From UBA5070 sp035352895 (GTDB taxonomy: Bacteria > Fibrobacterota > Fibrobacteria > UBA5070), in assembly GCA_035352895.1 (NCBI GenBank), contig DAOPYN010000007.1:47007-111006 (forward strand): DNA of 64,000 nt, in the 5' to 3' direction. A program made the position numbers and the translations under genes. Under the pieces are notes generated by a model that worked only from the letters and a program-made list of their open reading frames with translations, did no database searches and had not been told where the DNA came from. Positions 44,304 to 54,900 of this stretch are shown here, in pieces; position 1 is the stretch's first letter, and every line of letters starts with the position of its first letter.

Positions 44304-45593
44304 CTAGAACGATGCCAGTCCCAGCGATTGACGGAGACTCATGGAACTCATGTGGTAGCGGAAGCGGCATGAACTCAGTTGCAAACGGGCCTGGGAAAGC
44401 TCCGCTTCGGCATCCAGGTAGTCGAGATTGGTCGTCGATCCCGACTCGAAGCGGGCAATTGCCATCTTCACCGCGGCTTCGTTCTGGCGTACGGCGAGTT
44501 CGGAGAGCGCAATCTGCCGGTAGGCGGCGTCCAGCTCCTCCAGCGCGAGCTGGACCTCCTGGCGGATGCGGCGCGTCACGTTGCGCGCGCTGTCGCGGGC
44601 GATGGACAGGGCCACGTCCGATTCCGCGTTCTTGCGGCTCGTCCGTCCTCCGTCCCACAGGGGAGCGTTGATCTGGAATCCGATCGTTCCGTTGGGGAAC
44701 GGGGACTCCACGGCCGAATGGGGGATGTTGTAGCCGTCCTTGACTCCCACGTTGACATATCCCGTCAGAGTGGGGAGAATCTCCTTCCTGCCGGCGGCCG
44801 CAGCGAGCTCAACGGTCGCTTCCCGGACCTTGGCGAGTTTCGTTTCCTGTCGGGTCGCGACGGCGACGGCAAGCAACGAGTCGAGGTCGCGCGGCGGGGG
44901 CACCACCGAGATCGGGAACTCGCGCACGACGATCGAATCCGACGGGACGAGATCGAGCAGTTCGCGCAAGAGGACGATGCGGCGTGCGCGGTCGCTCTCC
45001 ACATAGAGCCTCTGTACGCGCCCGCCCGCGATCCTCGCCGCGGTCCGCAGCGTATCGAACTCCACCGCGCTGCCGCTGGCGAAGCGCTGCGACATGTTGT
45101 CGAGATGGTGCTCCAGGTTGCCGATCAGGCTGTCCTGGACGCGCAACGCGATGTCGTCGTACACGACGCCCGCGAAGGTGGCGACCACCCGGTACTGGAT
45201 CGCGAGCCGGGCCGCGTCGCGCTGTCCGGCCGCGAGCTCCTCCTGCCGCAGCGCCTGTCGTTCCTCGATGCCGCGGCGTCCGAAATCGTAGAGAAGCCAG
45301 GATGCGTTGAGGTGCGCGTCCCAGGCGTCGTGGGGGGCCGTGTTCCTGTCGGCGGTGCGGGATACCGGATCGCTGTGCGAGTAGGTGCCGATGCCCGTGA
45401 ACGTCGGCATGTACGCGGTCTTCGCCGCAGCAGTACGGGCCGAGGCGGCCTGGATGGCGAGCTCCTGGATGGTCAGATCCGGTCCCTTTTCCAGGGCGCG
45501 CGACACGGCGTCCTGGAGAGTGAACACGTACGTCTCGGAATGGACGGCGAGCGACCCCAGGAGCAGGAGGAACATCGTGCGATGGGGTTTCAT
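44304..45593 (-). CDS. TolC family outer membrane efflux protein
   Basis: A 429-residue outer-membrane channel. A signal peptide (~1-20) precedes two OEP repeats with long amphipathic helices (YVFTLQDAVSRALEKGPDL at the start; NAESDVALSIARDSARNVTR and FESGSTTNLDYLDAEAELSQAR in the second half). It forms the exit duct of a tripartite pump with the MFS and HlyD proteins encoded just upstream; its ATG overlaps the MFS stop (ATGA). Confidence 0.92.
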   Translation of the reverse strand: MKPHRTMFLLLLGSLAVHSETYVFTLQDAVSRALEKGPDLTIQELAIQAASARTAAAKTAYMPTFTGIGTYSHSDPVSRTADRNTAPHDAWDAHLNASWLLYDFGRRGIEERQALRQEELAAGQRDAARLAIQYRVVATFAGVVYDDIALRVQDSLIGNLEHHLDNMSQRFASGSAVEFDTLRTAARIAGGRVQRLYVESDRARRIVLLRELLDLVPSDSIVVREFPISVVPPPRDLDSLLAVAVATRQETKLAKVREATVELAAAAGRKEILPTLTGYVNVGVKDGYNIPHSAVESPFPNGTIGFQINAPLWDGGRTSRKNAESDVALSIARDSARNVTRRIRQEVQLALEELDAAYRQIALSELAVRQNEAAVKMAIARFESGSTTNLDYLDAEAELSQARLQLSSCRFRYHMSSMSLRQSLGLASF

Positions 45594-47170
45594 TGTCTTC
45601 CGTTTTCCTTGTCTAGGGGGCGCAGGAGAAGCACCGGAACGAGGCACGAGGCGGTGACGACTGCGGCGATCCAGAAGTCGTCGTTCACCGCGTTCACGAA
45701 CGCCGACTTGGCGACGTAGGACTGCAGCACGTAGGCCGAGCGCGTGGCGATGTCGCGGGCCGTGCCGCCCGCAGCCTGCGAGACGAACGATCCGATCGAA
45801 CGCATGACCGCCGCGTACTGCGGCGCGGACGAATCCATGGATGCGCCATACACCGCCGTGTGGTAGGCGATGCGGCTGGTCAGGAGCACCTGGAACGCCG
45901 CCGCCCCCACACTGCTCCCGAGCTGCCGGACCACCGACGACAACCCGGAAGCCTGCGCGATCTCGGCTCGGGGGATGCCTGCCATCGCGTACGACATCAG
46001 CGGCGTGTACACGATGCCCAGTCCTACACCGCGCAGGCACAGCGAAAGGAAGATCGCCGGCGATTCCGTCTGGAGCGAGAGGCTGCTGTTCAGCCAGTAG
46101 CCCGTCGCGAGGAGGAGAAGACCCGCGACGGCGGGGATCTTGGGACTCAGCTTGTCGCCGACGACACCGGCCAGGGGCGAGAACACGGATTGGAACAGGC
46201 CCACGGGAAGCATGACCATGCCCGCCTGCAGCGCGGTGTAGCCCAGCGAGTTCTGCAGGTAGAGCGGGAACATGAAGCCGCTGCCCGTGAGGCCCAATCC
46301 CACCACGAAGAGGGCGATGCACGAGAGCGTGAAGTTGACGCGCCGGAACAGCCGCAGGTTCACGAGCGGCTGCTTCACGTGCGTCTCGGTGGCGAGGAAA
46401 ATGGCCAACGAGAGCGCCGCGGCCGCGTAGCACCCCAGCTCGAAGTCGGAGGTCCAGCCTCCCACGTTCCACTGGGCGTTGCCGCTGGAGAACGCCACGA
46501 CCGTGAAGGCGAGGAACGTCGACATGGAGACGAAGCCGAGAAAGTCGAAGGAAAGCTTCGATGCGTGCTGGTAGTCGCGCTGCACCAGCAGCGTGAACAG
46601 GATGCAGAACACGCCGACGGGAACGTTGACGAAAAACGTCGCGTGCCAACCGAAGTTGTCGATGATGTATCCGCCGAAGGTGGGTCCCAGGGACATCGAG
46701 GCGGCGGCGGCGATCATCCAGAATCCCAGGGCCATGCCGCGCTGGCTGGGAGGGAATTCGCGCGTGACCACCGACATCCCCACCGGCGAGAGGAGCCCCG
46801 CCCCTAGGCCCTGGAGGGTGCGGAAGACGATGAGGCTCTTGCCGTTCCACGCGAAGCCGGAGGCCAGCGAGAAGAACGTGAAGACACTCATCGCCAGCAC
46901 GTAGGTGCCTCGGTATCCCAGCCGATTCGACAACCAGGCCGAGGTGGGCAGCATGATGGCGAACGCGACCATGTAGGCGGTCGCGATCCACTGCGCCGTG
47001 TCCAGCGACAGGCCCGTCGAGGCCATGATGTCGGGGAGCGCCACGCTGACGAGCGTGCCCGCCAGCGACGAGATGAACGTGCCGACCATGATGTTGAGCA
47101 GAACCCACCACCTGTACGAGTTGTGCTCGTGGTGCAGCGACGGCACCATGGCGATGATCGCCTGCTTCAT
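45590..47170 (-). CDS. MFS drug efflux permease, DHA2 (EmrB/QacA) family
   Basis: A 526-residue inner-membrane drug:H+ antiporter with about 14 helices. Diagnostic segments are ALPDIMASTGLS with TAQWIATAYM after helix 1, the motif A region LSNRLGYRGTYVLAM, and motif C-like GMSVVTREFPPSQRG with SLGPTFGGYIID. Together with the HlyD and TolC proteins it makes an EmrAB-TolC-type pump that moves lipophilic compounds out across both membranes. Confidence 0.93.
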   Translation of the reverse strand: MKQAIIAMVPSLHHEHNSYRWWVLLNIMVGTFISSLAGTLVSVALPDIMASTGLSLDTAQWIATAYMVAFAIMLPTSAWLSNRLGYRGTYVLAMSVFTFFSLASGFAWNGKSLIVFRTLQGLGAGLLSPVGMSVVTREFPPSQRGMALGFWMIAAAASMSLGPTFGGYIIDNFGWHATFFVNVPVGVFCILFTLLVQRDYQHASKLSFDFLGFVSMSTFLAFTVVAFSSGNAQWNVGGWTSDFELGCYAAAALSLAIFLATETHVKQPLVNLRLFRRVNFTLSCIALFVVGLGLTGSGFMFPLYLQNSLGYTALQAGMVMLPVGLFQSVFSPLAGVVGDKLSPKIPAVAGLLLLATGYWLNSSLSLQTESPAIFLSLCLRGVGLGIVYTPLMSYAMAGIPRAEIAQASGLSSVVRQLGSSVGAAAFQVLLTSRIAYHTAVYGASMDSSAPQYAAVMRSIGSFVSQAAGGTARDIATRSAYVLQSYVAKSAFVNAVNDDFWIAAVVTASCLVPVLLLRPLDKENGRQ

Positions 47171-47173
47171 GGA

Positions 47174-48139
47174 TCAGCGCGCCTGGATCTTGACGGAAAC
47201 CGACAAACCAAGCAGGAGTGGTCTCTGCCCGGGCGCGGGACGCAGGGCGATGCGCACGGGGACGCGCTGGGTGATCTTGGTGAAGTTGCCCGAGGCGTTG
47301 CTCGGAGGGATGATGGAGAACTGCGCCGCCGTGCTGGAACCGATCCATTCCACGACCCCTTCGTAGCGGGCGTCGGGGTAGGCGTCGACCGATATCTGGA
47401 CGGGAGCCCCCACGCGGATGCGGCGCAGCTTCGTCTCCTCGAAGTAGGCGCTCACCCAGGGCTTCCGCGCTGCGAAGACCGTGTAGATCGCCTGGCCCGG
47501 CGAAACGACGTCTCCCGGCTGGACCCAGTGCTTGGCGACGATACCGGAGTCGGTGGCCAGGACGGCCGTGTTGGCCAGCTGGTTGCGGATGATGGCGAGA
47601 TCTGCCTGCGCCGAGGCGATCTGGGACTGCGACAACTGCTGCTGGGCTTGCGCCTGCTCGAAGGCGCGCAGGGCGTGGTCGTACTGCTCGCGGGAGACGA
47701 GCCCTTTCGCGAACTGCACCTTAGCGCGTTCGAAGTCGTCGCGGGTGCGCGCTGTCTGCGTCGCGGCGATGTCCGCGCTGCGGGTCTGGACCGTGATCAT
47801 CGCCTGCGCCTTCCGCTCCTGCAGCGCGACGTCCTTGCCGTCCAGGAGCACCAGCGTGTCTCCGGCGCGGATGGTGTCCGCGTCCTGGACGCGAAGCTCG
47901 GCGACGCGTCCCAGGAACTTCGAGCTGATCGTGATGCGGTCTCCGTCGACCTGGGCGTCGTCGGTCGAGACGTAACGCATGGCGTTGACGGCCCAGAAGT
48001 AAGCGCCCCCGACGATTGCCGCCGTCGCGATCAGGATCGGGATCACCACCCGCTTGCGCTTGTAGGCAGGAACGTCTTCGATGTGCTGGTCGCCCTCGGA
48101 GTCCTGGTTCTGATCGTCTGTGCTCGTGTTCGTGCTCAT
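47174..48139 (-). CDS. HlyD/EmrA family periplasmic adaptor
   Basis: A 321-residue membrane fusion protein that links the permease to TolC. It has an N-terminal cytoplasmic stretch, one membrane helix (VVIPILIATAAIVGGAYFW, ~32-50), a lipoyl half-motif (VSTDDAQVDGDRITISSKFLGRV), a coiled-coil hairpin (~100-165, rich in Q/A/R), and the second lipoyl/beta-barrel part (VLATDSGIVAKHWVQPGDVV). Three bases separate it from the permease gene. Confidence 0.92.
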   Translation of the reverse strand: MSTNTSTDDQNQDSEGDQHIEDVPAYKRKRVVIPILIATAAIVGGAYFWAVNAMRYVSTDDAQVDGDRITISSKFLGRVAELRVQDADTIRAGDTLVLLDGKDVALQERKAQAMITVQTRSADIAATQTARTRDDFERAKVQFAKGLVSREQYDHALRAFEQAQAQQQLSQSQIASAQADLAIIRNQLANTAVLATDSGIVAKHWVQPGDVVSPGQAIYTVFAARKPWVSAYFEETKLRRIRVGAPVQISVDAYPDARYEGVVEWIGSSTAAQFSIIPPSNASGNFTKITQRVPVRIALRPAPGQRPLLLGLSVSVKIQAR

Positions 48140-48164
48140 GCCGTCTCCGATGCTCGAAAGAGGT

Positions 48165-48785
48165 TCAACGCTTCGCCAGGCCGTGCACGAGGATGTCCAG
48201 CATGGGCTCGATCTCGCGAGTCAAGGTTTCCATGGGAACGCCTGCGTGGCGGTGGCGCAGGCGCAGTCCGTGCAAGATGCCCACCACCAGTTCGGCCGTA
48301 CTTCCGGTGTCCGCCACATGGAATCCATCGTCCGACTCGAGAATTCTCTTCACGAAGGCGCATTCCTTCGCCTTGAAGTCGGAGAGAAAGCCCGGCAATG
48401 TGCTGCCGAATTCGGTGACCAGGCCAGAGCCGATGCCCGCGAGCGTGATGTACTTGTGGAACAGCTTGTGGCGCAGCTTCGCGTAGACCTTCAGGCGTTC
48501 GATTCCCGTCATGTTCCGCTCCAGGAGAGCCGACAGGTCGTCCCAGAACGCATTCATGATCTTGGCGAACACCTCCCGGAAAAGCGCGCCCTTGTCCTCG
48601 AAGTAGTAGTAGAGCGACGCCTTGCTGATTCCCAGTTCGGTCGCCACGTCCTCCATGGTCACCTTGGAGTAGCCGTGCATCGCGAAATGCTTCTCGGCCA
48701 CGTCGACGATGTGCTGGACTTTGCTTTCTCTGGGTGATGACAATCTGACTGTTTCGGTAAAAAAGTCAGGGTCAATGTACGGCAT
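48165..48785 (-). CDS. TetR/AcrR family repressor of the efflux operon
   Basis: A 206-residue regulator. The N-terminal DNA-binding domain has VAEKHFAMHGYSKVTMEDVATELGIS followed by KASLYYYFEDKGALF. The rest is a ligand-binding helical domain. It is first in tetR-hlyD-MFS-tolC, as is common for self-regulated pumps. A palindrome (48745-48769) lies within its first 14 codons, so the real start may be a downstream TTG at residue 15 and the ATG may be an over-extension. Confidence 0.88.
   Translation of the reverse strand: MPYIDPDFFTETVRLSSPRESKVQHIVDVAEKHFAMHGYSKVTMEDVATELGISKASLYYYFEDKGALFREVFAKIMNAFWDDLSALLERNMTGIERLKVYAKLRHKLFHKYITLAGIGSGLVTEFGSTLPGFLSDFKAKECAFVKRILESDDGFHVADTGSTAELVVGILHGLRLRHRHAGVPMETLTREIEPMLDILVHGLAKR
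48745..48769. promoter_or_regulatory. Candidate TetR operator
   Basis: CTGACT (48745-48750) and AGTCAG (48764-48769) are inverted copies around an AT-rich core, next to a minus-strand TTGACC -35-like hexamer (48774-48769). The arrangement is what a TetR protein controlling its own operon would use. Confidence 0.5.
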
Positions 48786-48903
48786 CGTGGGCGGCTTGTC
48801 AAACAGCGCTGGTTGGTAGCACGGGTAATCTCGGGCCCAAGATCCTCACGCCGACACGACCGGGCCTCCGTTCACGGCGGTGGCTTCCCTCACGAATACC
48901 GGA

Positions 48904-48938
48904 TAAAAAAAGAGGCGGGACCGCCAGGGTCCCGCCTC
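48904..48938 (-). terminator. Rho-independent terminator of the fibro-slime gene
   Basis: GAGGCGGGACC (48912-48922) pairs perfectly with GGTCCCGCCTC (48928-48938), and the minus strand continues TTTTTTTATCC. It is about 32 bases beyond the stop codon of the giant gene. Confidence 0.92.
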
Positions 48939-48970
48939 AAGATCCATCGATCAAGGAGAAGGTATACGGA

Positions 48971-51900
48971 TCACTTCTTCTCGTAGACCCAGCCGAACTT
49001 CCAGAGGAGGTTCCGGAAGTCGCTCTTGCCTTCCTTGTCCTTGAACTTGACCACGGCGCGCATGAGATAGACGCCCGAAGACACGAACTTCCCGTTCTCG
49101 GCGGTCCAGTTCCAGCGGATCTCGACGTCGCGCTCGACATCTTCTTCACCCGCAGGCCAGAGGCTTCCCTTCAGCATGGACAGATCGATCTGACGCACGG
49201 CGGTGCCCATGTTGTCGTAGACGAACAAGGTTCCCTCCAGCGGGCGATTGAGCTTGATGCGCACGCCCGCGGTCTTCTCGACCGGATTCACTCCGGGCGT
49301 GCCATCCACGATCTGTCCATTCTCCACCTTCATCCCGTCGCCGATGCGCACGTAGTTGTCCTTGGTCGGGCTGACCTTCTTGTCGGAAGGCAGAACCAGG
49401 ATCTCGATTCCGGGAGTACCAGCGGGAGGCTCGGTCCAGCCAGGATTGTCGCCACGACCGTTGATCACGATCGGGCGGCGTTGCTCGATCACGAATTCAA
49501 CCGGCCGCAACCCGAATTCGATGGGAACCCAACGAGACTTCTCGCCGACGAGATTGCCCTTGGCATCCTTGACCACCGGCTTTCCGTCGTTCCAGGAGAG
49601 TCGCACGGAATCCCCGCGACCGAAGCTGTCCTGCCACGCGGTATCCAGGTAGAACTGGATGGAGGTGCTGGTCTTCTGGTACCACCCGTAGACGTTGTTC
49701 AGCTCCATCCCCTTCGCGGGACGACCGACCCGAACCAAAGGCGTCTTGAGGTCGGTAGGCACGCCTCCCGTCCAAGGCTCGGAAAGTTCCACGGTGAGAG
49801 TGTCCCGAGCGATGGCACGGATGCTGTAGCGGAAGGTCGCCTTGATTGCGGACGGCGGAACGCTATCCAGCACTGGAATCGCACGACTCGCCGACAGCGT
49901 GGAGACCGCTCCCACGCAAGATTCGCAGGAGGTGACTCCCAAGGCGAATGGGTTATCCAGCGGTTGCTTCCAGACTCCTGTGGAATTGGAAGTCAAGACC
50001 ACATCCCTGGTTTCGGAGCCCCAATTCACACTGACCTTCTTGATCGCCTGGAAGGCGGCCGAAGGAACCGGCCGGGAAAGATAGACGCCCACTTCGGTTC
50101 CACGCCCCTGTCCATTGGGATCGAAGACAGCTGCGGTCATGGGCGGAATCCCCCAGACCACCGGCGCGAATGGACTGGCCTTGCCTACCGTGGTGCCACC
50201 CATGTCGGAAAGGTTGCCCGCGAGAGTTCCCGAAGCGATCCGTACCGAGTCCCATGCGTCGGAAGCGACATTGGCATCCTTCAGATACAGGGTTGCAACC
50301 AGACCATCAGGGGAAAGCACCGGTAGGGGGCTGTGCGTCACGGCACCCGTTTGCCCCTTCCCACCCCATTCCACCCAGGAGGGATTGGAGGAAATGGACT
50401 TCACCGGCTCGCTGAAGTTCACGGTCAGAGTATCTGCATCGCCCGCCGCTCCGAACGCGTAGGAACCAGACACGACGATGGGAGCCACGCGATCCAGCAA
50501 GACCCACGTTGCCACATCGGCACCGTTGTCCAGGAACTGGATGGTGCAACCCGAGGGGCAGGAAGTGGAGCCCTTGGGGAAACCGGCATCGGGAGCGCGG
50601 ATACCGAATTGGTCATTCTGGATCCGAACGATCGGCCAGGTCTGCGGAGCGGATCCAGGCCAGGTCACCACTACGTGGGTGGCCACCAGGGCGCCACGCA
50701 GCTCCACGGAAATGGAGTCTGCTTGGCCGTCACCATTGGAATCGAACATCGAGCCACGACCGGAAGGCGTGACCTTCAGCGGCACCCAACGGGAGGAATC
50801 CCCCACCGCGACATGTCCATCGGTGATGGACTTGTCGAACCGCGCCCAAGCCACATCGCTGGCGATGGAGCCTTGGGGCACCACGACGCGAAGCACCTTC
50901 CCGGAGATGTCGGGGTTGGCCGACATGATCTTGACGGGAGTGGCGGATGGGTCGGAGGCGAGCATTGCCAGTGCGGCTCCAACCTTGGAAATCGGCTCGG
51001 ATCCGACGATTTCAAGGGTGTCGGCGGAACCAGCAACGAATCCGAAGATCAGCTTGGCGGACATCGCCACCGGAGCGATGGAATCCTCGACCACTGCGCG
51101 ATAGGAATCGACATCGGTTCCCACCGTGATCCATCCCATGTCGGTGGGCAGACCAGCCGTACCCAGGAGAGCGGGTCCGATCGGACCACGCCACGACATC
51201 TGATCCGCACTGCGGGTCAGGCTGGCCGCATTGAGCACGGCACCGTTCCAGGTCAGGCCGAATCCGGATGGCACCGGCGCACCCGAAGCGGAACGTGTCA
51301 AGCGGTATTCGACATCGTCCGCCTGCCCATCACCGTTGGCATCGCGCAAGATCACGCGGATCTTCTGGGGGCCATAGACCAGGGGCACGAAGGGAGAAAC
51401 CGCTCCCGGAACCACCCAGCCCGCATCGCGCGCCCAGCCGCGAAGACGGAGAGAATCGCCATCGGCCGTGCCAGGCGCCACCATCAGGACAATCTGCGTG
51501 GTGGCCTGTCCTTGCGCGTTGGTGGTCGCGACCAGACGTCCGGCAAGATCGGCACTGCCCGCATCCTTGAGACCGAACCACCCCTCGCCGGGAAGGTTTC
51601 CTTCCGTGACCGGCTCGGAGGTGGTCACCACCAGGGAGTCCATTCCAATCCCGTAGCGATACGCGGCCTTGACGGCAACTGCCGCGACCGAGTCATCCAC
51701 GACCGCACGCCAAGTGAGGACATCGGTTCCCACCTGGATCCAACCGGTGCTGCCCACAGGAGTCGAAGTGACCCCCTTGGCGAATGGACCTATGGGACCC
51801 GACCAGGACTTGCCGTCGGCGGATTTCGTCAGGGTGGGCACAGACTTTTCCTCGGCGCCCCACTGGACGGTGAAGCCATCCGGAACGGGCCCACCGGAAG

Positions 51901-54900
51901 CGCCACGAGTCAGACGGAAGACCACGCTGTCGGCGGCGCCATCGCCATTGGCATCGAACATGGCCACTGCGATGGGCTGGGAACCGAAGATCACCTTCAC
52001 GAAGGGGCTGACTGCGCCAGGAACGCTCCCGAAGCGGTCCTTGGCCAATCCCCTCAAGCGGATGGAATCACCCGTGAAGACTCCCGGAACCACGATGAGC
52101 TTGATGGTGTCGCCGATCGGCTGACCCGCGCCGGCAATCAACGTTCCCAAGGTGCCCGCATCCCCGGCGGGCTTCTGGGCAAGCCATCCTTCTCCTGGAA
52201 TAGCGCCTTGGAAGAGCGCTTCGGTGGCCTTGACCACCAGAGTGTCGAAGTCCTTGCCATAGAGGTACTTGGCCGAAATGGCCGCAGCCGGAACCGAGTC
52301 GTTCAGCGGGAACCGGCGAACATCGGCACCCGAAAACACGGTGAGCTTGCAGCCCTTGCAGTAAGTGGCGTTCTGGAGGATCCCCGCCGGCAAACGCAAT
52401 CCCACTCCGATTCCACCTGGGGTGGCAATGGTGACGATGGTGTCCACGTCCCCGTAGGTCTTCCACTGGACCTTGGCGGAATCGACGTTGGAAAGGCTTC
52501 CCTTGGCGGCGATGACCACCGAGTCGGGTGCCCCGTCGCCGTTGGCGTCGAGCATCCAGGAGGTGGCCACGGGATCGACCTTGATCTTGATCCACACCGA
52601 GTTGAGGCCAGGGGCGTTGCCGACCGCATCGGAGAGCAATCCGCCCAACCGCAACGAGTCGCTGGCCTGGATCGGGTTGTTGGCCGGATCGAAGGTGATC
52701 ACGAACAGCGAACCGTTGCCCAGCATGCCGGGAACCGCCGACACCAAGCGTGGGACCAACCGGTTCCCGACGATGACCGTTCCCGCCAGGGCCGGATTGG
52801 CCGCGACCGACAGAGCCTTCAACGGCTCGGTGGCGATCACATACAGGGAATCCCGTCCCGTACCGGTCGTATCGTAGACCATCCAGGCACTGTCGGCGAC
52901 GGGAGCGATCCCGTCGGCCAACTTGATGGGATTGTTCAAAGGAATCAAGAGTCCACTTGGATAGGTCAGCACCGTGCCCAGCGAATCGGGCCGGATCGCA
53001 GGAAGCTGAGTCCGGATTCCCCACGACTTGGATTCGACGGAGATCGTCTGGGCGGTATCGCCTTCCGAGCGGATCATCGTTGCCACGGCGATGATGGAAT
53101 CACGTTTCCCCTGGGAATCGAACCAGACCACATGGGAAGAAGGATTGTCGGCGACCTTGAACAGGGGTGTGGGAGCCACCAGACGGATGGAGTCGGCGAT
53201 GCCATCGCCGTTTCCATCCAGGACGGTTCCCTTGACCACCACGGCGCCGAATCGCTTGGTGAAAGAGATGGTGTACAGGGAGTCACCCAGTCTGGACTCC
53301 ACTCGGATCGTGTACTTGCCCGGCCACATCAGACCGGGATCGGCGATGAGCTTGTTGGTGTCCAGCTTGATCACACCACCCTGGTAGGTGAGGTTTCCGC
53401 CGTACAGGGAGGTATCCGAGGAATAGTTGTCCGACAACCCGGAGCCCGGAGGCCCAACCACAACCATGCGTCCGTTGGTGGTCACCCAGGTTTCCGCCTG
53501 GGGCTTCATCAGGTCGGCGCAAGTGGGAACGAAGTTGTTGGTCTCGTTGCCCTGGATGGTGACGATCATTCCGGTTCCCACCGGAGTCGCCAAAGCCTTG
53601 TACTTCCAGGTGGGCTGGAGGTCCATGGTGGTGCGGATCAGGATCGAAGACCCGCTCAACTGCCGCTCGCAGTAGAAGATGTCGAAGGGATAGATGTTCC
53701 CCTCGCGCAGGCGCAGCTTGTCCAGGTTCACGTAGGTGGATTCAGGAGCATGGCTGCCTCCCAGGTCCACCGCAAGCTTGTTGTTGATGAACACCCAAAC
53801 GTCGTCGTCACCGCGGAATTCGAACTTCAGACCCGGAGTGTATTCGAAGGCCGCATGTCCGTGCATGCAGAACAGGAAGTTGTGCTGCTTGCCATCCGTG
53901 GCGGTCATGGGGGAATACCCTCGTCGATCGGAAATCGTATCCAAGGGGAAGAATCCGGTGTCGGCGAACTTGTAGTATCCGCTGTCCTTGGCTCCGTTCT
54001 TGACCAAGGGAAGCTCCACGCAACCGTGCCCGATGGCGACTCCAGGTACCGCCGCCTTCAACGCGGTGGTGTCGAACCAGTTCGATGGCGTCGACTTCTT
54101 CCAGAGCGACTGGGCCAAAGGCAAAGCGGTAGCAGGTCCCTTGTTGTTGATGCCACCCGACTGCCACTCGCCGGAATCCTTCCCAGTGTACACGGGAAGC
54201 CCATTGGCTCCCAAGGACGTCTGCACCATTCCCTTCACCAAGCCGGAACTGGCATCGCCCTTCGTTTCCGTGGGACCACCCACCTGGAAAGGAGGATTCC
54301 CGCCGGTCTCGCCGCGTCCCTTGAAGTCGAAGGCTTCCATCACCAGCTTCAGGGTGTCGGTCGAACAATCCTTGGCGGTGGTGCTCGCGACCGCCACGGC
54401 AGGAATGCGGGCGTTGGTGGCGTTCTTGGTCTGGATCCAGGTTTCGTTCTTCGCGCTGATGGCCGTCGCGGGAATGTCGATCCAGTTGGCGCGTTTGCGG
54501 AATTGGACACCCAGCGAGCCGTAGGAGGAATCCTCGAAGGAATGGCCGATCAGGACCCGCTTGGGAGCCGTGTACAGAGGATAGGAGAACCATCCACAGT
54601 ACTGGGTGGGGCGCAGGACGTGAAGATTGTTGTCTTCTTCCCACATCAACCGGGGGCTACCTGGTTGCCATGGATTCTGGACATAGAGAGTATAGGCCGG
54701 CTTGGGAAGGGCACCCTTGCCCCACAGGATCCCACCGCCCGCTTCCGAGGGAACGAAATACCAGTTGGCTCCGCCGGGAGTCAGGACGAAAGGCTTGACC
54801 ACCACCTGGTCCACACCGGCCGAATCGAAGGTGTTGGGGCTGCCAACGCCCTTCTTGAAGCGGATGGTTCCCACGGGAGTGCCCTGGGGAGCAAGGAACC

